A stretch of DNA of 42,715 bases. It comes from a bacterium (GTDB taxonomy: Bacteria; Patescibacteriota; Minisyncoccia; Moranbacterales; UBA2206). The notes beneath the pieces are model-generated. The model had not been told where the DNA came from. It saw nothing but the letters and a program-made list of their open reading frames with translations, and searched no databases. The stretch covers positions 1-42,715 of the forward strand of contig JAJYDG010000004.1 in assembly GCA_021777675.1 (NCBI GenBank), given 5' to 3'. This document shows, in pieces, positions 39,260 to 42,715 of the stretch; position 1 is the stretch's first letter, and each line of letters begins with the position of its first letter. Position numbers and translations under genes: made by a program.

Positions 39260-40113
39260 GCCAAGAACTAAACCCGAAGAAGAAAGAATTAAAAGTTGAT
39301 ATTATCCGCCATGGTCCGTCAACTTATCGACAACCTAAATGGACTGATGTAAAAACAGCTGATGATTTAAACACAATTGGTCGTTTTGTTGATGGTGCAA
39401 AAACAGAAGAAGAAATTTCGCAAGGTAAAAAAGAAGCCGTTGAAATAATTAAAAAAACGGCGGAAGAAATTGCGAATGAAATTGAGCCAGGCGAAGAAGT
39501 TGTTATTTGGTCGTCGCCAACAGGCAGAACGCTTGAAACAGCCCGAATTATCAGTGAGGTTTTACGAGAAAAAGGCATAGAATTGCGAAGCAAGGGAACA
39601 TCAGAAGAATATGGTATTAAAATCTTTGAGAAATTAGGAGAAGTAAAAAATTTCTCATGGCCACTATTTGAACCACTAATGAATGGTGGTGAAGTTGAAT
39701 TTAACGAAAATAAATTCAAAATTGACAAAACATTGTCCAATCCAGATAATATCGGCCATCCTGATTATTTCACATCTGACGCAATCAAAAATATTTCTAA
39801 TGAGGCAAAGACGAAATGGCCAAAAGACTACGTGAATGAAATTGAAAAATTTGAAAGTTTCGCAGAAGTAAATAAAAGAATGATTGATATGCTTAGTCGT
39901 TTGAAGAAAGTCGGCGACAAAAAATATAGAGTAATTATAGTTACACACGATGCGCTTACGGGCGGGATTGTAAAAACTTTTACTCACGATAAATTATCAG
40001 GAATAAACCCTGGTCAACGTATTTCATTAGAAAGAAAAGAAGATAAATTAGTAGTTACAAGAGTCGGTGATATAACCGAAGGAAATTCTGAAAAAGACAT
40101 TACGGAACAATAA
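39247..40113 (+). CDS. Histidine phosphatase (phosphoglycerate mutase-like) family protein
   Basis: VDIIRHGPSTYRQP, VVIWSSPTGRTLETARII, YRVIIVTHDALTGGIV. Confidence 0.85.
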   Translation: MERLSQELNPKKKELKVDIIRHGPSTYRQPKWTDVKTADDLNTIGRFVDGAKTEEEISQGKKEAVEIIKKTAEEIANEIEPGEEVVIWSSPTGRTLETARIISEVLREKGIELRSKGTSEEYGIKIFEKLGEVKNFSWPLFEPLMNGGEVEFNENKFKIDKTLSNPDNIGHPDYFTSDAIKNISNEAKTKWPKDYVNEIEKFESFAEVNKRMIDMLSRLKKVGDKKYRVIIVTHDALTGGIVKTFTHDKLSGINPGQRISLERKEDKLVVTRVGDITEGNSEKDITEQ

Positions 40114-40124
40114 GGGGTCTTTAA

Positions 40125-40162
40125 TTTTGGGCATTCACCCCTTTTATTCCCCTCTGCCCAAA
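40125..40162 (+). repeat. Hairpin element H3 with C-rich loop
   Basis: TTTGGGCA-TTCACCCCTTTTATTCCCCTC-TGCCCAAA. Confidence 0.85.
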
Positions 40163-40250
40163 GCCCAAAACAGAAAATCTTATTTTGCACTATTTTATAA
40201 AAAAGAAGACCAGAAAGAAACTAATAATAAGGATGAGAAAAAATTACATC

Positions 40251-40402
40251 GCCTAACAAGTTGTATCAGGTTCCAGAAATTTGCCTCAATTATATTCCAA
40301 AGGAGCGCAAATTTCTTCCACCCAAATTTTTGCCTCTTTAGGTCTTTTGATATAACATTAAGGAAGCGAGGCAAAAACTTCAGATATTCTGATACGTTAT
40401 CT
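40251..40402 (+). other. attC-like recombination site 2
   Basis: GCCTAAC...GTTATCT; outer GTATCAG/CTGATAC; inner perfect GAAATTTGC/GCAAATTTC and TTTTTGCCTC/GAGGCAAAAA. Confidence 0.72.
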
Positions 40403-40475
40403 GTAATTATTTTGAAATTTGTAGCCTTTAATGGTATGGCAAAAAATTATTTTATCAACTTAAAATACCCTTCCA

Positions 40476-41117
40476 ATGAAAAATGAATTAAAAAATCAGT
40501 TAATCAAAATCGCCAAGGAGAAAATCTCAGACATTGATGTTTCCCATGATTTTGACCATGCAATGAGAGTCTTATCTAATGCTGAGCGAATTGCCAAAGA
40601 TGAGGGTGGCGATTTGGATATTATTTTTCCCGCTGCCTTGTTCCACGACATAATCGTGTACCCGAAAAATCATCCCGATAAACATAAATCACAAGAAGAA
40701 AGCGCGGAATCAGCGGAAAAAATACTAAATTCTTTTGGCAATTTTCCGCAAACAAAGATTGAAAAAGTTAAAACATGCATCTTGGAATGTTCTTTCAGCA
40801 AGGGAATCGTTCCTAAAATGTTAGAATCGCAAATTTTGCAGGACGCTGACGGGATTGAAGCGACCGGCGCAATATCTATCATGAGAACTTATTCTTCGAC
40901 TGGACAAATGAAAAGGCCTTTTTACAATATTGAAGATCCGTTCTGCAAAAATCGCACGCCCGACACTACAAAATTTGCATTAGATTTGTTCTATGAGCGA
41001 TTGCTGAAAGTTGCTGAAAGAATGCATACAAAAACTGCCAAAAAAATTGCCAAAAGAAGAACTGATTTTTTAATTACTTTCCTAAAAGAGTTTGAATTGG
41101 AACTGAAAGGAAAATAA
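40476..41117 (+). CDS. HD-domain phosphohydrolase family protein
   Basis: DVSHDFDHAMRVLSNAERIAKDEGGDLDIIFPAALFHDIIVYP ... ILQDADGIEATGAISIMRTYS. Confidence 0.85.
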   Translation: MKNELKNQLIKIAKEKISDIDVSHDFDHAMRVLSNAERIAKDEGGDLDIIFPAALFHDIIVYPKNHPDKHKSQEESAESAEKILNSFGNFPQTKIEKVKTCILECSFSKGIVPKMLESQILQDADGIEATGAISIMRTYSSTGQMKRPFYNIEDPFCKNRTPDTTKFALDLFYERLLKVAERMHTKTAKKIAKRRTDFLITFLKEFELELKGK

Positions 41118-41310
41118 TTTTGCCATCTATATTGAATCAGCCACAAATTTCAAAATAACTCTGCGGATTTGCTTTTTTCAACCTTGCTAATAAACTGGTC
41201 AATTAAAAAATATCTCACAATTGAAAAACTAATGCCCAAAGCAAATCCTTGCCCCGTTGCACTCTCACCCTTCCTTTATATATAATCCATAAGGTGTCAG
41301 GGTTCGGGAC

Positions 41311-41401
41311 AAATAACACGGTATAACTGGTTCGCTCGTTGCACCACGCTCAACCCATATCCGCCGAAGGCGGACATCTCAGATATACCGAAACATTATG
41401 A
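41311..41401 (+). other. attC-like recombination site 3, degenerate right end
   Basis: AAATAACACGGTATAACTGGTT...CTCAGATATACCGAAACATTATG; outer CGGTATAaCTG/CAGATATACCG (one mismatch); inner TCCGCCgaaGGCGGA; GTTA replaced by ATTA. Confidence 0.62.
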
Positions 41402-41482
41402 AAAAATTTCGCTGAGCCCACCGAGCAAATCCGTGCACGATATGTGAAATAATTTTTTTACTTTTTATATTTTTTCTCAATC

Positions 41483-41555
41483 CGCTTTTTTATAATAAGG
41501 AAGAATATGTTTTTTTATCTTTTATATAGGGGTAGCAAGGTGTTTTTTCTGCCCA
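41483..41555 (+). promoter_or_regulatory. Second copy of the conserved module leader
   Basis: GCTTTTTTATAATAAGGAAGAATATGTTTTTTTATCTTTTATATAGGGGTAGCAAGGTGTTTTTTCTGCCC, nearly identical to 38886-38955. Confidence 0.6.
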
Positions 41556-41792
41556 AATTTAAACTATACAAAGATGATTGTTTGAATATTTTAAACTCTC
41601 TACCAGAAAATTCGGTAGATATGATTTTTGCCGATCCGCCCTATTTTCTTTCAAGCGGTAGCTTTACTTGTCAAAATGGGCAAATGGTTAGCGTAAAAAG
41701 GGAGATTGGGACTTAACCAATGGAACAAAGAAAAATTTTGAATTTCATAATGGATGGATAAAAGCGTGTCGTCGAGTCTTGAAACCAAAATG
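41507..41792 (+). pseudogene. Frameshifted, truncated DpnIIB-like adenine DNA methyltransferase
   Basis: KLYKDDCLNILNSLPENSVDMIFADPPYFLSSGSFTCQNGQMVSVK, then in another frame GDWDLTNGTKKNFEFHNGWIKACRRVLKPK; frameshift near A5 at ~41696. Confidence 0.8.
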
Positions 41793-42080
41793 ATTTAAAA
41801 GTTGAATAGCACAAATAATCCTAGTTTTTTCTTTTTAAATTATGCTTTACGGACATAAAAGGTACAGAATTTTGTAGTTATTCCAAAGCACTTTTTTATT
41901 CCTGAAATTATTAAGAAAAGAAAGTTACTTTCGGAAAATGCCAGACAAGCCGGATGGGTTGGTTGTAATATTTTACTTCAAAGTATTCCACAGAGTGGAA
42001 AAATTTTTTATGTAAAAAATGAAAGGTTTGAAAAAAAGGGGGATGTTTTAAAAAATTGGAATAAAACCTTATTCTTAACT
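41790..42080 (+). pseudogene. DpnI-family restriction endonuclease remnant (N-terminus missing, internal stops)
   Basis: MI*KLNSTNNPSFFFLNYALRT*KVQNFVVIPKHFFIPEIIKKRKLLSENARQAGWVGCNILLQSIPQSGKIFYVKNERFEKKGDVLKNWNKTLFL parallels the recalled DpnI segment MMKRVQADNNPNFFFLTYTKNFEVNNFLVLPKQFVTPKSIIQRKPLAPTARRAGWIGCNIDLSQVPSKGRIFLV. Confidence 0.82.
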
Positions 42081-42406
42081 TGTATGGAAAGATGATAAGT
42101 ATTTAGATTTTTCAGACAAAAAATTATATCCGCAATTTCAATTATGGTATATTTAAATTAGTGTGGCTCTAGCTACCCCCAGAGGCAACAATTAGGGCTT
42201 CACTAAAGGCCATGAAAGATGAGGTTTTTTTTCAAGAAAAACATTGCTGAGCGCTATAAGCTTCAAATTGATAATTTAATCAAAGAAGGTGCTCATAACA
42301 AAATTGTTATACCGAATTCATATTATGTCAAAAACAAAGCCATCCTATCGCAAAACTAAATTTGGTATTCTTTCGATTTCTTAAATTGAAGCCATGATTT
42401 ACTGAT

Positions 42407-42432
42407 GGCGTTGCTAATGTAAACGCCTTTTT
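42407..42432 (+). terminator. Candidate intrinsic terminator
   Basis: GGCGTT...AACGCC followed by TTTTT. Confidence 0.45.
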
Positions 42433-42494
42433 GTTGCGCGAATTTGAAAATTTGCCCATAAATATAAAAACAAAACGAGACTGTTTGTTTGGAA

Positions 42495-42571
42495 TGGCGG
42501 GAACGGCCGGACTCGAACCGGTGACCTACTGCGTGACAGGCAGTCGCTCTAACCAACTGAGCTACGCTCCC
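42495..42571 (-). tRNA. tRNA-Asp (GTC) with encoded CCA
   Basis: Reverse complement GGGAGCGTAGCTCAGTTGGTTAGAGCGACTGCCTGTCACGCAGTAGGTCACCGGTTCGAGTCCGGCCGTTCCCGCCA. Confidence 0.93.
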
Positions 42572-42609
42572 TTTTTGAAATTTTAAATTGTAAATTAAAA
42601 TTTACTTCG

Positions 42610-42683
<74 letters not shown>

Positions 42684-42715
42684 CAAAACTATTTCTTATT
42701 TAAATTCATTGTGTT

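Noticed and set aside
39324-39987. Minus-strand ORFs of 138 and 103 aa opposite the phosphatase
   Set aside because: Antisense to a clear histidine phosphatase gene, no recognisable family.
40127-40486. 119-aa plus-strand ORF
   Set aside because: It runs through hairpin H3 and attC-like site 2 and shows no protein-like motif; treated as non-coding.
35177-41117. Prophage or transposon explanation for the accessory block
   Set aside because: No capsid, portal, terminase or transposase genes and no terminal inverted repeats seen; attC-like boundaries fit better.
34981-41450. CRISPR array as an explanation for the repeated intergenic elements
   Set aside because: Only three elements, 90-150 bp each, separated by genes, without uniform short direct repeats or spacers.
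42356-42556. 66-aa minus-strand ORF starting MVRATACHAVGHRFESGRSRH
   Set aside because: N-terminal half is translation of tRNA-Asp, a common spurious ORF; only the C-terminal part is listed as unassigned debris.

Overview
AT-rich window whose gene content and style suggest a Patescibacteria/Parcubacteria-like genome (inference). From about 1 to 23 kb lies a cell-surface glycan locus: GT2, GT4, GT1-like and GT39-like glycosyltransferases, GtrA-fused and DUF2142-like membrane proteins, an S8 protease and a beta-helix/lipase protein. From about 23 to 34 kb lie housekeeping genes: two HtrA paralogs (one has lost its catalytic triad), ferredoxin, a PpiC-type PPIase, an FtsB-like protein, a hybrid histidine kinase, an ABC exporter and LepA. 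The most interesting part is 34.1-42.1 kb. A tyrosine recombinase on the minus strand (34100-34915) is divergent from an all-plus array of gene modules. The modules are separated by three elements with attC-like architecture: terminal TAAC...GTTA boxes, an outer inverted repeat and two inner hairpins. The modules are (1) a HaeIII-type R-M pair plus a Shedu-like nuclease, (2) a small protein plus a histidine phosphatase, (3) an HD-domain hydrolase and (4) a decayed DpnIIB-like MTase/DpnI-like remnant. The recombinase lacks the extra internal domain of canonical IntI. This looks like a non-canonical integron carrying a complete defence island as a cassette. Repeated hairpins with a conserved C-rich loop occur at module 3' ends, and a conserved G-rich leader occurs at module 5' ends; the two are mutually complementary. 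Two minus-strand tRNAs (Asp-GTC, Met-CAT) close the window. All family calls come from reading motifs; no searches were run.
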